Assembly (NCBI RefSeq): GCF_923081025.1 | Contig: NZ_CAKLPZ010000001.1 | Location: 1,364,001 to 1,428,000 of the forward strand | DNA: 64,000 nt | Origin: Neolewinella maritima | GTDB taxonomy: Bacteria; Bacteroidota; Bacteroidia; Chitinophagales; Saprospiraceae | Direction: 5' to 3' | Part shown: piece by piece, positions 17,257 through 24,971 of the stretch | Numbering within the stretch: the stretch's first letter is position 1 | How the letters are laid out: every line of letters starts with the position of its first letter | Notes under the pieces: generated by a model | Database searches by the model: none | What the model saw: the letters and a program-made list of their open reading frames with translations, nothing else | Told to the model about the DNA's origin: nothing | Translations under genes and position numbers: made by a program

Positions 17257-18702
17257 TTACTGGACGACCAACTTACTAACGGTAAAATCACCGTTGCTGT
17301 GCACGATGCGCAGTAGGTGCAGCCCACGGCTGAGACCGTCGGAGAGCCGCACACGGGATTGCTGGCCGCTCAGTTGACCCTGCTGTACGAGCCGACCGTT
17401 CAGGTCAGTCACGGCAAATCGGTAATTCATTCCGGGCGTCAAACCGGTCACCAAGAGCTCGCCACCGGCGGATACTGGATTGGGGCTGACACTCAGATCA
17501 GACACAGTGATCGGTACCCCCCGGGTGGCCGTGGTGGGTTGAGTTACAGCAAATTGGTCAAAAAAGCCCAGGGTAGCCTGTACCGCGGGGACGACACACT
17601 CCCCGTGGGTCAGCGCGCCACCGGTCATGGTTTGTACCGTAGTACTTCCCAGGCGGGTCATGACGCTATCGGCCAGCAGCGCGTTTTCGAACGGTACCTG
17701 TTCGTCCATCGTACAGTAAAATAGTAGGGTAGGAGCATCAGGGGCCCAGCGGTAGGTATCGTTGCGGCGTAGTGCCTGAATCACCTGACTGCTCGTATCG
17801 TTAGTTTCCAGTTGTTGGCGGATCGAATCCTGAAAAATATCGGCCACGACCTCGCCCCGCCGCTGTAATAAGGTGTCTAGTCGTACGTTGAAGTCACCCA
17901 GGTTGATAACCTGGCGCTCGAATGAATCGATCAGATCGGTGTAAGCGGGTACGAAGACCTGCTCCAGGCTATCGTATAGATTATAGACCGTATCGTAGCT
18001 GATATAAGTGTAGACGATATAGCCCGGTAGTGTAGCCCGGGTCTCGGACAGACTGGCGCGCCGCATCACGTCACTGATACTATAGGGGCCCGAGAGGTGC
18101 GCTCCGGCGGTGACCGAGAGTGAGTCCGAACTGGGATTTTCCTGAATATCCCGGTGCAGGGCCTGGGCGGCGTGGCCCCCCTGGCTGTAGCCGGTGATGA
18201 ATAGTTGATCGTTGTACGCGATGCCCTGCTCATCCATCCAGCCTTTGGCCGCAAGGAGCAGATCACGTCCGGAACTTGCTTCGCTATCGGCATGCACATA
18301 GGGATGAAAGCCTTCGCTGTCGCCCAGTCCGATATAATCGGGTGCGGCTACGATGTAGCCATTAGTAGCGAAGGCAGCGATTAGCCGGCGTTCTAGTACG
18401 CCCTCCCGGCTCGGTACGGCTTCCCGGTTACTGACCGTACCGTGCATGTAGGCAGCGAGCGGAAACTGTAGATCGCGGTTGAGCGGGATAGCCAGTAGGC
18501 CACTGGCCGTATCGGGTTGGCCACGGGCGTCGATGGTCGTATATACCACCTTATAGTTGACCACGTCGTACTCGGCACCCGGCACCACAAAGGCCAGGTT
18601 GATGGCTAGATCGGTGTTCTGCTGCGTTACACTCAGTGCCGTCTGGGCGCGTACGCAGGTGCAGACAAAGAGGAGAACTAGTAGGGTAGAGAGGTGCTTC
18701 AT
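17257..18702 (-). CDS. Secreted alpha/beta-hydrolase (lipase-like) with T9SS sorting domain
   Basis: The 481-residue protein begins with a signal peptide ending CVRAQ (about residue 20) and continues as an alpha/beta-hydrolase like secretory lipases. It has the nucleophile elbow GYSQGG with S173, a conserved PDYIGLGDSEG loop upstream of it, a likely acid in YCTMDEQVPF and a likely His in LTHGEC. The last 85 or so residues are a type A sorting domain of the type IX secretion system: SVSPNPVSAGGELLV, then DLNGRLV, then a C-terminal FTVSKLVVQ. It is therefore probably exported across the outer membrane and attached to the surface or released. The substrate, probably an ester or lipid, is not determined by sequence. 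Confidence 0.9.
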   Translation of the reverse strand: MKHLSTLLVLLFVCTCVRAQTALSVTQQNTDLAINLAFVVPGAEYDVVNYKVVYTTIDARGQPDTASGLLAIPLNRDLQFPLAAYMHGTVSNREAVPSREGVLERRLIAAFATNGYIVAAPDYIGLGDSEGFHPYVHADSEASSGRDLLLAAKGWMDEQGIAYNDQLFITGYSQGGHAAQALHRDIQENPSSDSLSVTAGAHLSGPYSISDVMRRASLSETRATLPGYIVYTYISYDTVYNLYDSLEQVFVPAYTDLIDSFERQVINLGDFNVRLDTLLQRRGEVVADIFQDSIRQQLETNDTSSQVIQALRRNDTYRWAPDAPTLLFYCTMDEQVPFENALLADSVMTRLGSTTVQTMTGGALTHGECVVPAVQATLGFFDQFAVTQPTTATRGVPITVSDLSVSPNPVSAGGELLVTGLTPGMNYRFAVTDLNGRLVQQGQLSGQQSRVRLSDGLSRGLHLLRIVHSNGDFTVSKLVVQ

Positions 18703-18778
18703 TGCCGTGAATTTACGTGCTATAAGATAAAAAGAGGGTACTGCGTTCGGCGGGCTAGTGTAGTATGTAGATTCTCCT

Positions 18779-18786
18779 TACCTTTG
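18779..18786 (+). promoter_or_regulatory. Promoter -7 element of rpsO
   Basis: TACCTTTG matches TAnnTTTG and lies 67 nt before the rpsO ATG, giving a leader of roughly 60 nt. That is long enough for the feedback control by S15 known in other bacteria, though no S15-binding fold was identified here. Confidence 0.55.
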
Positions 18787-18853
18787 CAGCCCGAAATTAT
18801 CGCTTCAACTGATCAGTGCCCGGTGGGGACTGTTTACTAAAGGCCCTTATTCT

Positions 18854-19129
18854 ATGCCAATTTACCTCCCACAGGAGAAGATGGATGAAATCTTCACCGA
18901 ATACGGTGGCTCTGCCCAGAACACCGGCAGCACCGAAGGACAGATCGCTCTGTTCACCTACCGCGTCAAGTCGCTCAGCGATCACCTCCGTGCGCATCCC
19001 AAGGATCACAGCAGCCGTAAGGCCCTGCTGAGTCTGGTCGGTAGCCGCGGCAAGATGCTCAACTACCTCAAGCGCCGCGACCTCGAGGGGTATCGCGCAC
19101 TGATTGCCAAGCTAGGCATCCGCAAGTAA
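18854..19129 (+). CDS. rpsO: 30S ribosomal protein S15
   Basis: S15 is a primary 16S rRNA-binding protein of the small-subunit platform and contacts 23S rRNA in an intersubunit bridge. The 91-residue product has the family core: [20 protein letters not shown] (25-44), the [20 protein letters not shown] block with the conserved rRNA-binding residues, and the end [20 protein letters not shown]. It stands alone with its own promoter and a terminator hairpin directly after the stop. tRNA-Lys follows. Confidence 0.98.
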   Translation: MPIYLPQEKMDEIFTEYGGSAQNTGSTEGQIALFTYRVKSLSDHLRAHPKDHSSRKALLSLVGSRGKMLNYLKRRDLEGYRALIAKLGIRK

Positions 19130-19142
19130 TCACAAAGATTCT

Positions 19143-19177
19143 AGTCCGGTCGCTTGCACAAGTAAAGCGGCCGGACT
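19143..19177 (+). terminator. Hairpin terminating rpsO
   Basis: AGTCCGGTCGCTT (19143-19155) pairs with AAGCGGCCGGACT (19165-19177), a 13-bp stem with one mismatch and a 9-nt loop, 14 nt past the rpsO stop. Its left arm contains the TTG of the following tRNA-Lys promoter and its right arm ends right at that promoter's -7 element. Confidence 0.65.
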
Positions 19178-19185
19178 TACCTTTG
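19154..19185 (+). promoter_or_regulatory. Promoter of tRNA-Lys
   Basis: TTG (19154-19156), a 21-nt spacer, then TACCTTTG (19178-19185) match the Bacteroidota promoter. The -33 element and spacer are embedded in the rpsO terminator hairpin. The tRNA 5' end is 28 nt downstream of the -7 element. Confidence 0.65.
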
Positions 19186-19212
19186 CGACGCCTTACAGCA
19201 AGGCATCCTCCA

Positions 19213-19286
19213 GAGCCCCTAGCTCAGCTGGCTAGAGCACCTCACTTTTAATGAGGGGGTCCAGGGTTCGAGCCCCTGGGGGCTCA
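19213..19286 (+). tRNA. tRNA-Lys (anticodon TTT)
   Basis: A 74-nt cloverleaf: acceptor GAGCCCC/GGGGCTC with discriminator A, D-stem GCTC/GAGC, anticodon stem CCTCA/TGAGG with loop CTTTTAA, and T-arm CAGGG-TTCGAGC-CCCTG. Anticodon TTT reads lysine AAA and AAG. CCA is not encoded. Confidence 0.96.
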
Positions 19287-19292
19287 CGTTTT

Positions 19293-19324
19293 AGGTCCCA
19301 TTTGCGCTTGCGTGAGTGGGACCT
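19293..19324 (+). terminator. Terminator hairpin after tRNA-Lys
   Basis: AGGTCCCA (19293-19300) and TGGGACCT (19317-19324) form a perfect 8-bp stem around a 16-nt loop, itself partly self-complementary, followed by TTGCATTTG. It starts 7 nt past the tRNA 3' end. Confidence 0.6.
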
Positions 19325-19357
19325 TTGCATTTGTAGTCATGCCGGCTAACTTGCGGC

Positions 19358-19999
19358 GTGATCTTCATCAGCCGCCACCTTTCTGACTCCAGTCCGCTAC
19401 GTGCGTGGGTCGCCAGCCAGGGCGACACCATCGACGACCGATCGCTGCTCACCTTCGCCCCGGTAGCCTTTACCCCCCCCGGTGATGCCCACTGGTGGTT
19501 CTTCTACAGCCCCCGTGCCGTGCAGTATGCAGGTGCCATTCCACCGACCGTACGAACTGCGGCGATCGGGGGCACTACCGCAGCCAGTCTCTACCGGCAC
19601 GCCGGCCGGGTAGACTTCTGCGGCACGGGCGAACCCCGCGCCGTAGCTGAAGAATTTCTGGCTGTCGCCGAGGGGCAGCGTGTCTTCTTTCCCCGTGCCC
19701 GGCAGAGTAGGCGTAGCGTACAAATGTTGCTGGCGGACCGTGTGACGGTGCTCGATGCCATCTGCTACGACAATCAGCCCGTTCCCCCTACGGCAGCGAT
19801 CGTAGCCGACACCTATATTTTTACTAGTCCGCTCAACGTCGCCGCCTATCTTGATCACTGGGAGTTGCCCGCTGGGGCGCGGGTCATGGCGTTGGGACCC
19901 AGCACGGGAAGCGAACTCGTGCGACGGGGTGTGCCGTGTAGCTGGCCGGTACTGCCTACCGATGAGGAATTGGTGAAGATGCTAAGGCATGTTGTGTAG
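19358..19999 (+). CDS. hemD: Uroporphyrinogen-III synthase family protein
   Basis: HemD closes hydroxymethylbilane with inversion of ring D to give uroporphyrinogen III, the common heme, siroheme and corrin precursor. The 213-residue protein has the two-domain pattern: FISRHL at the start, WWFFYSPRAVQYAG near 46-59, FFPRARQSRR near 110-119, YIFTSPLNVAAYLDHW near 153-168 and MALGPSTGSELVRRG near 176-190. The family is very divergent, so recognition rests on these blocks (SP/TSP-N plus the A-x-GP/G-x-T motif). The start is GTG; no in-frame ATG fits. It is not in a heme operon here. Confidence 0.82.
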   Translation: MIFISRHLSDSSPLRAWVASQGDTIDDRSLLTFAPVAFTPPGDAHWWFFYSPRAVQYAGAIPPTVRTAAIGGTTAASLYRHAGRVDFCGTGEPRAVAEEFLAVAEGQRVFFPRARQSRRSVQMLLADRVTVLDAICYDNQPVPPTAAIVADTYIFTSPLNVAAYLDHWELPAGARVMALGPSTGSELVRRGVPCSWPVLPTDEELVKMLRHVV

Positions 20000-20046
20000 T
20001 CGTTGCCTGCCCCACAACCATCCCACTATCCACCCGTTTCCCCAGT

Positions 20047-21141
20047 ATGATCGGATGGAAATTCTCAAACTATATCGCAGGGGAGGACGATGAGACTCCC
20101 TTCGAAAAGCTACTGAAACTCTTTCAGGAGCTGCTCACGCACACTTCCGGTAATGTAGGAGAGGCCCTACAGTGGCTCACTAATCTGGACCGGCAGTACG
20201 AACTTACGGACGATCAGTACGGTATCGGCGACTTTATTCAGGAGCTGATCGATAAGAACTACATCGAGCCCGGTGACGGACCCGGCAGCCCCGGCTACGT
20301 GCCCACCGCCAAGATGGAAGGCGAGCTGCGCCAGAAGGCCCTCAAGGATATCTTCGGCGACATTAAGAAAACCAAGCGCGGCAATCACTCGACCCGGTAC
20401 AGCGGCCGCGGCGACGAGACCACCAGCGAGCGCCGGCCGTTCGAATTCGGCGACGCCCTGGATAAGATGGCCGTCAGCGAGAGCCTGCGCAACGCGCAGA
20501 TCAACAATGGCATCGATGAGTTCAAGCTCACGACGGACGATCTCGAAGTCTACGAGACCCACTATCAGGCGCAGATGTCTACCGTGCTGATGATCGACAT
20601 CAGTCACTCCATGATCCTCTACGGAGAGGACCGCATCACGCCGGCTAAGAAGGTCGCCATGGCCCTGAGCGAGTACATCACCACCCGTTTTCCCAAGGAT
20701 ACCCTAGACATCATCGTATTCGGAAATGACGCCTGGCCGGTTGAGATCAAGGATCTGCCCTACCTACAGGTCGGTCCGTACCATACCAATACGGTGGCCG
20801 GACTTGAGCTGGCTATGGACATCCTACGCCGGCGCCGTAACCCCAACAAGCAGATCTTTATGATCACCGACGGGAAGCCCACCTGCATCAAGCGGGGCAA
20901 GCGCTACATCAAGAATAGCATGGGCCTGGACCGGACCATCGTCAATCGCACGCTCAATCTGGCCGCCCGCCTGCGTAAGATCAGCGTACCGGTCACCACC
21001 TTCATGATCGCCCGCGATCCCTACCTCGTACAGTTCGTACAGAGCTTCACCGAGACGAATGGAGGTAAGGCGTACTACAGTGGTCTGCAGGGACTTGGCG
21101 ATTTCGTCTTCCGCGACTACAAGAACAATAAGAAGAAGTGA
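20047..21141 (+). CDS. VWA-domain (metal-binding) protein
   Basis: This 364-residue cytosolic protein has a helical N-terminal half (1-165) with charged, Gly-rich linkers and a C-terminal von Willebrand A domain. The MIDAS motif DISHSM (D184, S186, S188) would bind Mg2+, with the later residues MITDGKP completing the site. Relatives in Bacteroidota are usually partnered with a MoxR/ChlI-type AAA+ ATPase, acting as the adaptor half of a chelatase-like complex. No such ATPase is adjacent in this window. The next gene starts in the GTGA overlap at its stop, so the two are translationally coupled. The specific role is unknown. Confidence 0.85.
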   Translation: MIGWKFSNYIAGEDDETPFEKLLKLFQELLTHTSGNVGEALQWLTNLDRQYELTDDQYGIGDFIQELIDKNYIEPGDGPGSPGYVPTAKMEGELRQKALKDIFGDIKKTKRGNHSTRYSGRGDETTSERRPFEFGDALDKMAVSESLRNAQINNGIDEFKLTTDDLEVYETHYQAQMSTVLMIDISHSMILYGEDRITPAKKVAMALSEYITTRFPKDTLDIIVFGNDAWPVEIKDLPYLQVGPYHTNTVAGLELAMDILRRRRNPNKQIFMITDGKPTCIKRGKRYIKNSMGLDRTIVNRTLNLAARLRKISVPVTTFMIARDPYLVQFVQSFTETNGGKAYYSGLQGLGDFVFRDYKNNKKK

Positions 21142-21467
21142 CGCGCTACCTACTTCCTGCCTTACTTCTGCTAGGTGCTTCGTCCGTGCAGGCGCAACTC
21201 ACACCGGGCGGGGGCGCGGGTGCCGAACCGTTAGCGCTCCGCGTTGCCCCTCTCGAGGCATTGCATACCCGCGTACCCGCCCGACCGGTTGCCTATGACG
21301 ATCTACCGGTGGTGGAGCCGGAAGCCTTTGATTTTTCCCGGACCAAGCCACATCTGGCCTTCTTCTGCCGACTGGAACTGGACATCGAAGATGCTACCCG
21401 TTTTCCCGTTCGCTTCCGTCTGGGAGAGGTGCGGACCTGGCAGCAGGAGCTAACGAAGCGTGACTAG
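21138..21467 (+). CDS. Small secreted protein coupled to the VWA gene
   Basis: This 109-residue protein starts at a GTG that overlaps the VWA stop (GTGA), which sets the start. The first 20 residues are a signal peptide with hydrophobic core YLLPALLLLGASS and cleavage site VQAQ, so it should be periplasmic or secreted. The mature part is about 90 residues with a Gly/Ala-rich start and a charged end; I recognise no domain. Its secretion contrasts with the cytosolic VWA partner, so coupling need not mean direct contact. Confidence 0.75.
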   Translation: MTRYLLPALLLLGASSVQAQLTPGGGAGAEPLALRVAPLEALHTRVPARPVAYDDLPVVEPEAFDFSRTKPHLAFFCRLELDIEDATRFPVRFRLGEVRTWQQELTKRD

Positions 21468-21527
21468 TTTGTACGCAATTTGCGAACAAAAGCAGGAATT
21501 AAGGGTTTATCTGACTAAAGCCAATTT

Positions 21528-22352
21528 ATGTCGACCAACCCCAACCAACTGTTTGTAGAAGAGAAAAAAGGACAGCATATCTACCATAATGTCTGGGGGG
21601 GCGACGATCTGCACATCGGTATTTACCGGCCGAAGGACCTGAGCCTGTACGAGGCCAATCGCAAGACGACGGAGCGCATGATTAAGTTGCTGCCGAAGAT
21701 CAAGCGTGCCTCCCGGGTACTGGTCATCCAGAGTGGCTTCGGGGGAGCCGCCCGCTATATCGCCGAGGAGTACAAGTGCAAGGTCTGGTGCCTGAACGAC
21801 GATGAGAAGCAAAACGAGTACAACGAACGCAAGATCGAGGAGCTCGAGCTGACCAAGAAAATGAAGGTGGCCAAAGGCTTCGTAGAGTATATGCCCTACG
21901 AGCCCGACTACTTCGACTTCGTGATCGGACAGGATGCCTTTAGCCTGACGGGTAAGAAGCGCGAGACCTTCCGCGCCATCCATCGCGTACTCAAGCCAGA
22001 GGGACGACTGATCATCAGTGCGCTAATGCGTAGTGAAACCTGCGATAACCCGGAATCAGAAAAGCTGATCAAGAAGCTACCCCTGGAAGAGCTCATCACC
22101 GAGGAGCAATACGGTAAGGATGCCCAGCGCGGCTTCCTCCAACAGATCTACAGCATCGAGCTATCGGATCAGCTGGTCCACCACTACACCAAGGTACTCT
22201 ACACCCTGCAGGCGAATAAGGAAGCCCTGGTCGAGCAAAGCAGCGAACGCTTCGTGCAGGACCGCATCAAGACCTACAAGAACTTCATCAAGCTAGCCGA
22301 AGACGGCTGTCTGGACTGGGGGATTCTCATGTTCCAGAAGATGAATGGGTAG
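21528..22352 (+). CDS. SAM-dependent methyltransferase (glycine/sarcosine/dimethylglycine type)
   Basis: The 274-residue protein has a class I methyltransferase fold. The N-terminal block YHNVWGGDDLHIGIYRP (about 19-35) resembles the W-G-x-D-I-H-x-G-x-Y motif I remember from sarcosine/dimethylglycine N-methyltransferases, which make the osmolyte glycine betaine. Motif I reads VLVIQSGFGGAARYIAEEY, with Ile-Gln where an acidic residue and Gly are usual. A NDDEKQNEYNERK block follows, as in the small-molecule methyltransferases. Product specificity is inferred and could equally be a sterol- or quinone-like substrate. It ends 63 nt from dinB on the other strand, with a hairpin between them. Confidence 0.78.
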   Translation: MSTNPNQLFVEEKKGQHIYHNVWGGDDLHIGIYRPKDLSLYEANRKTTERMIKLLPKIKRASRVLVIQSGFGGAARYIAEEYKCKVWCLNDDEKQNEYNERKIEELELTKKMKVAKGFVEYMPYEPDYFDFVIGQDAFSLTGKKRETFRAIHRVLKPEGRLIISALMRSETCDNPESEKLIKKLPLEELITEEQYGKDAQRGFLQQIYSIELSDQLVHHYTKVLYTLQANKEALVEQSSERFVQDRIKTYKNFIKLAEDGCLDWGILMFQKMNG

Positions 22353-22376
22353 GTAGTAGGGTAGCTCTGTAGTATT

Positions 22377-22404
22377 GTAGTTCTGTATGGCACTACAGAA
22401 CTAC
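22377..22404. terminator. Bidirectional hairpin between methyltransferase and dinB
   Basis: GTAGTTCTGTA (22377-22387) pairs perfectly with TACAGAACTAC (22394-22404) over 11 bp with a 6-nt loop, in the 63-bp convergent gap. It can serve both directions; neither flank has a long U-tract. Confidence 0.6.
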
Positions 22405-22415
22405 CCCACTAAAAC

Positions 22416-23528
22416 CTACTCCTCTTCGAAGGGCAGAAGTAGCTGTACGCCTTCACCGCCCTCGCGTTCCAGGTTACTCACGCTGAGTCCAAGCAAGCGC
22501 ACTATAGGTACCTCATCGATATTTTCGCGGAGGAGCTGGTAGGCGGTTTCCTTCAGATCATCCAGTTTTCTCACCTCTCCGCTGAAGCTACGGCTGCGGG
22601 TGTGGATGACGAACTCTGGCGACTTCATCTTCAGGGTGACGGTACGCCCGAAGTTGTCGCGCTCGACCAGGTACTGGTGGATCTTTTCTGCTAGCCAGTC
22701 CGTTTTTTCCATCATTTCGGATAGGGTACCGATGTCGTCGCTGTACGTGCGTTCGGCGCCAACGCTCTTCCGATTGCGGTTTGGGTTGACGGGGCGGTCG
22801 TCCAGGGCCCGGACGATGCGATAATAATGCCGACCGACCTTGCCGAAACGCTGAGCCATCTCTACTTCCGATAGCTTGAGCAGGTCCGCACCTGTGCGAA
22901 AGCCCATCTTGTGCATCCGGGCCGCCGTGACCTTGCCGATACCGTGGAAGTCTTCTACCGAAAGGGCGGCGAGGAAAGCCGGAGCTTCGGCGGGCATGAT
23001 GACCTTCATGCCATTCGGCTTATTGATGTCGCTAGCGACTTTAGCCAGAAACTTGTTAAAGCTAACGCCGGCCGAGGCGGTGAGCTGGGTGACCTCGAAG
23101 ATCTCTTGCCGGATGGCCTGGGCGATCAGTGTGGCTGAGGCTGGTCCGCGCAAGGTTTCGGTGACGTCCAGGTACGCTTCGTCCAGACTCAGGGGCTCGA
23201 CCAGGTCGGTGTAGGAGTAAAAGATCTCGCGGATCTGGTCCGACACGGCCCGGTACTTATCGAAGCTGGATTTTACGAAGATCAACTCTGGACACAGGCG
23301 CCGGGCCGTTACGCTGGGCATCGCACTTCGTACGCCGAAGACGCGCGCTTCGTAGCTCGCTGCGGCGACCACGCCGCGCATTTTACTTCCACCTACTGCT
23401 ATGGGCTTGCCCCGCAGTTCGGGATTGTCCCGCTGCTCTACGCTGGCGAAGAAGGCATCCATATCGATATGGATGATCTTGCGCGTCTCAGTAAGGGGCC
23501 GGCGATTGGCCTTTCGCTTCCATTTCAT
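22416..23528 (-). CDS. dinB: DNA polymerase IV (Y-family translesion polymerase)
   Basis: DinB copies past damaged bases with low fidelity. The 370-residue protein shows the catalytic palm motifs HIDMDAFFASVEQ (about 20-32) and LSLDEAYLDVT (about 114-124), the fingers segment SYEARVFGVRSAMP, the HhH thumb region VEDFHGIGKVTAARMHKMG, and the little-finger domain. The C-terminus GVQLLLPFEEE contains a QLLLPF beta-clamp-binding peptide. The ATG overlaps the upstream membrane-protein gene by 41 nt, but no later in-frame start leaves the catalytic HIDMD intact. No LexA gene or SOS box was recognised. Confidence 0.96.
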   Translation of the reverse strand: MKWKRKANRRPLTETRKIIHIDMDAFFASVEQRDNPELRGKPIAVGGSKMRGVVAAASYEARVFGVRSAMPSVTARRLCPELIFVKSSFDKYRAVSDQIREIFYSYTDLVEPLSLDEAYLDVTETLRGPASATLIAQAIRQEIFEVTQLTASAGVSFNKFLAKVASDINKPNGMKVIMPAEAPAFLAALSVEDFHGIGKVTAARMHKMGFRTGADLLKLSEVEMAQRFGKVGRHYYRIVRALDDRPVNPNRNRKSVGAERTYSDDIGTLSEMMEKTDWLAEKIHQYLVERDNFGRTVTLKMKSPEFVIHTRSRSFSGEVRKLDDLKETAYQLLRENIDEVPIVRLLGLSVSNLEREGGEGVQLLLPFEEE

Positions 23529-23922
23529 GCATCAGGTCCTCCGTGTCGGATGTAAGCTCATCGAGTTGTTGCTGCTCTTTGGCGTCCAGGTCTTCGGAGC
23601 CGCGTAGGCGGTCTTCGATCGCTTCCCGACGCTGCCCTAACTCCTCTAATCGCTGGAGGGTTTCGGAGTCGCGGGTAGTGACGGCGACCTCCTTTAGATT
23701 GGCGTAGAGCGATTCCAGCCGGTCGAGTGCGTCATCGTACTTGCCCTCCTTAAGCTTGGTCCGCTCACTGCGCAGCAACTGCCAGGCATCACTACCTAGT
23801 TCCCGAACCTTGCCCACGATCTCCCGGCTGCTGGCCTTTTCCTCCGGCGTGCCGAGGAAGTAGTTGTAGGCTAGTAAGGTGACGACTACCAACAGCCCTA
23901 GTTTGACGAGTGTACGGATCAT
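23488..23922 (-). CDS. Small membrane-anchored coiled-coil protein
   Basis: A hydrophobic helix (LVKLGLLVVVTLLAYNYFLG, about residues 4-23) forms an N-terminal anchor, followed by roughly 120 residues of charged helical coiled coil rich in Glu, Arg and Leu. Two starts are possible: GTG at 23928 or ATG at 23922, and I prefer the ATG. The 3' end overlaps the dinB start by 41 nt, so the genes are probably one operon. No family is recognised. The layout would suit a membrane-tethered scaffold, but no function is proposed. Confidence 0.75.
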   Translation of the reverse strand: MIRTLVKLGLLVVVTLLAYNYFLGTPEEKASSREIVGKVRELGSDAWQLLRSERTKLKEGKYDDALDRLESLYANLKEVAVTTRDSETLQRLEELGQRREAIEDRLRGSEDLDAKEQQQLDELTSDTEDLMHEMEAKGQSPAPY

Positions 23923-23939
23923 ATGCACTGACTTTGGCC

Positions 23940-23947
23940 CAAAGATA
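23940..23947 (-). promoter_or_regulatory. Promoter -7 element upstream of the coiled-coil/dinB pair
   Basis: TATCTTTG on the minus strand matches TAnnTTTG exactly and ends 17 nt before the ATG at 23922. It would drive both the small membrane protein and dinB. Confidence 0.5.
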
Positions 23948-24126
23948 GGCCGCGTGTATTGGGGTACCGTCGCGACGCGCCGCGTTCCAACACGGCGTGG
24001 GACTGTGATAACATCCTTATTTGGTAGAATATACGCAAAATAGGGTCACAATACCTACAACTGTCTGATGGATAGTAGAGCGGGTGAGAAACTTAGCATA
24101 ATAATTACAAATATTTTGTTTTAAAC

Positions 24127-24157
24127 TTGCTTATCGTTCCAACAAGGAGTAACTTTG
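24127..24157 (+). promoter_or_regulatory. Promoter of the AntA-like gene
   Basis: TTG (24127-24129), a 20-nt spacer and TAACTTTG (24150-24157) match the Bacteroidota promoter very well. It lies in a clearly A+T-rich stretch (about 24000-24180) unlike the surrounding DNA, and is 20 nt from the first ATG. Confidence 0.7.
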
Positions 24158-24177
24158 GTACATCATTTAGTTGTCCT

Positions 24178-24969
24178 ATGATGGAATTAACAATCAGAGT
24201 AAGCAAAAAGGGTACACGGGTCGTCAAGGCGTCCGAGTTGCATCGTGCACTCGGGCTGGCCGATCACCATTACCAGGGAAATGTGCGCAGCTGGATCAAG
24301 GATGTGTACCAGTTTGCTGACGGCATTCGCAAACCCGCCGGCATGCAGGATTACGCCAGATCGCCCCACACCAAGACGGATGTGGTGCACGAGTACTACT
24401 TCAATCTGGAGTTTGCCCGTCTGGTCGCCCTTTCAACCAAGTCACGGGTGAAGCAGGCTATTGCTACGAAGCTGGCCAAGGAAGAAGCGGTGTATCCCGA
24501 GACCGTACAGCTTACCGCTGAGCAGACGCTTGAGCTGCTGGAGCAGACCAAAGCAATGACCCGCTTCAGCTGCCAGATCGCTGCCGAGGAGCGTCACCTG
24601 AATGCATACGTCCGCCGCACCGGATCGGGCGACTACTGGAATAAGTACCGCGTAAGCAATGTGGTCAAGACGACTATGGATGAATTGCGGGAGCAACTGA
24701 CGGAGCGTAAAGTTCCCTTCACCCGCAGCCACCGGGTGCGCGAGTTGCTGTTCCGCCACGATCCTCTGGAGTGTATTCGGGTAGGTATCGTAGATCACTA
24801 CGCTGCACAGGGCTATAGCATCGCCTATGCATCCCAGCTCGGCAAGCTAGCGCGGGAACTCGCCGATACGATGCACCTGGAGGTGACGGACGACCGGCAG
24901 GGGGAGGGCTTATTCACTGCCCCCGCCGACCTTGAACTGGTACGGCAGTTGCAGCGCGTGGCAGCCTGA
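24178..24969 (+). CDS. AntA/AntB-like antirepressor-domain protein
   Basis: The product of about 263 residues starts at two tandem ATGs (24178, 24181) just after a strong promoter; a longer frame to 24127 would begin inside that promoter. The N-terminal part resembles phage AntA/AntB-type antirepressor domains: VVKASELHRALGL, then VRSWIKDVYQFADG. The rest is helical and charged, with an HDPLECIRVGIVDHY block and no recognised domain. Such domains often modulate repressors in phages, yet no other phage gene is near, so this may be a domesticated regulator. It ends 2 nt from a convergent orphan gene. The similarity is from memory and moderate. Confidence 0.6.
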   Translation: MMELTIRVSKKGTRVVKASELHRALGLADHHYQGNVRSWIKDVYQFADGIRKPAGMQDYARSPHTKTDVVHEYYFNLEFARLVALSTKSRVKQAIATKLAKEEAVYPETVQLTAEQTLELLEQTKAMTRFSCQIAAEERHLNAYVRRTGSGDYWNKYRVSNVVKTTMDELREQLTERKVPFTRSHRVRELLFRHDPLECIRVGIVDHYAAQGYSIAYASQLGKLARELADTMHLEVTDDRQGEGLFTAPADLELVRQLQRVAA

Positions 24970-24971
24970 AG

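Noticed and set aside
24127-24177. Upstream start for the AntA-like protein
   Set aside because: It lies inside a near-perfect promoter, and the tandem ATGs at 24178 and 24181 give the expected start.
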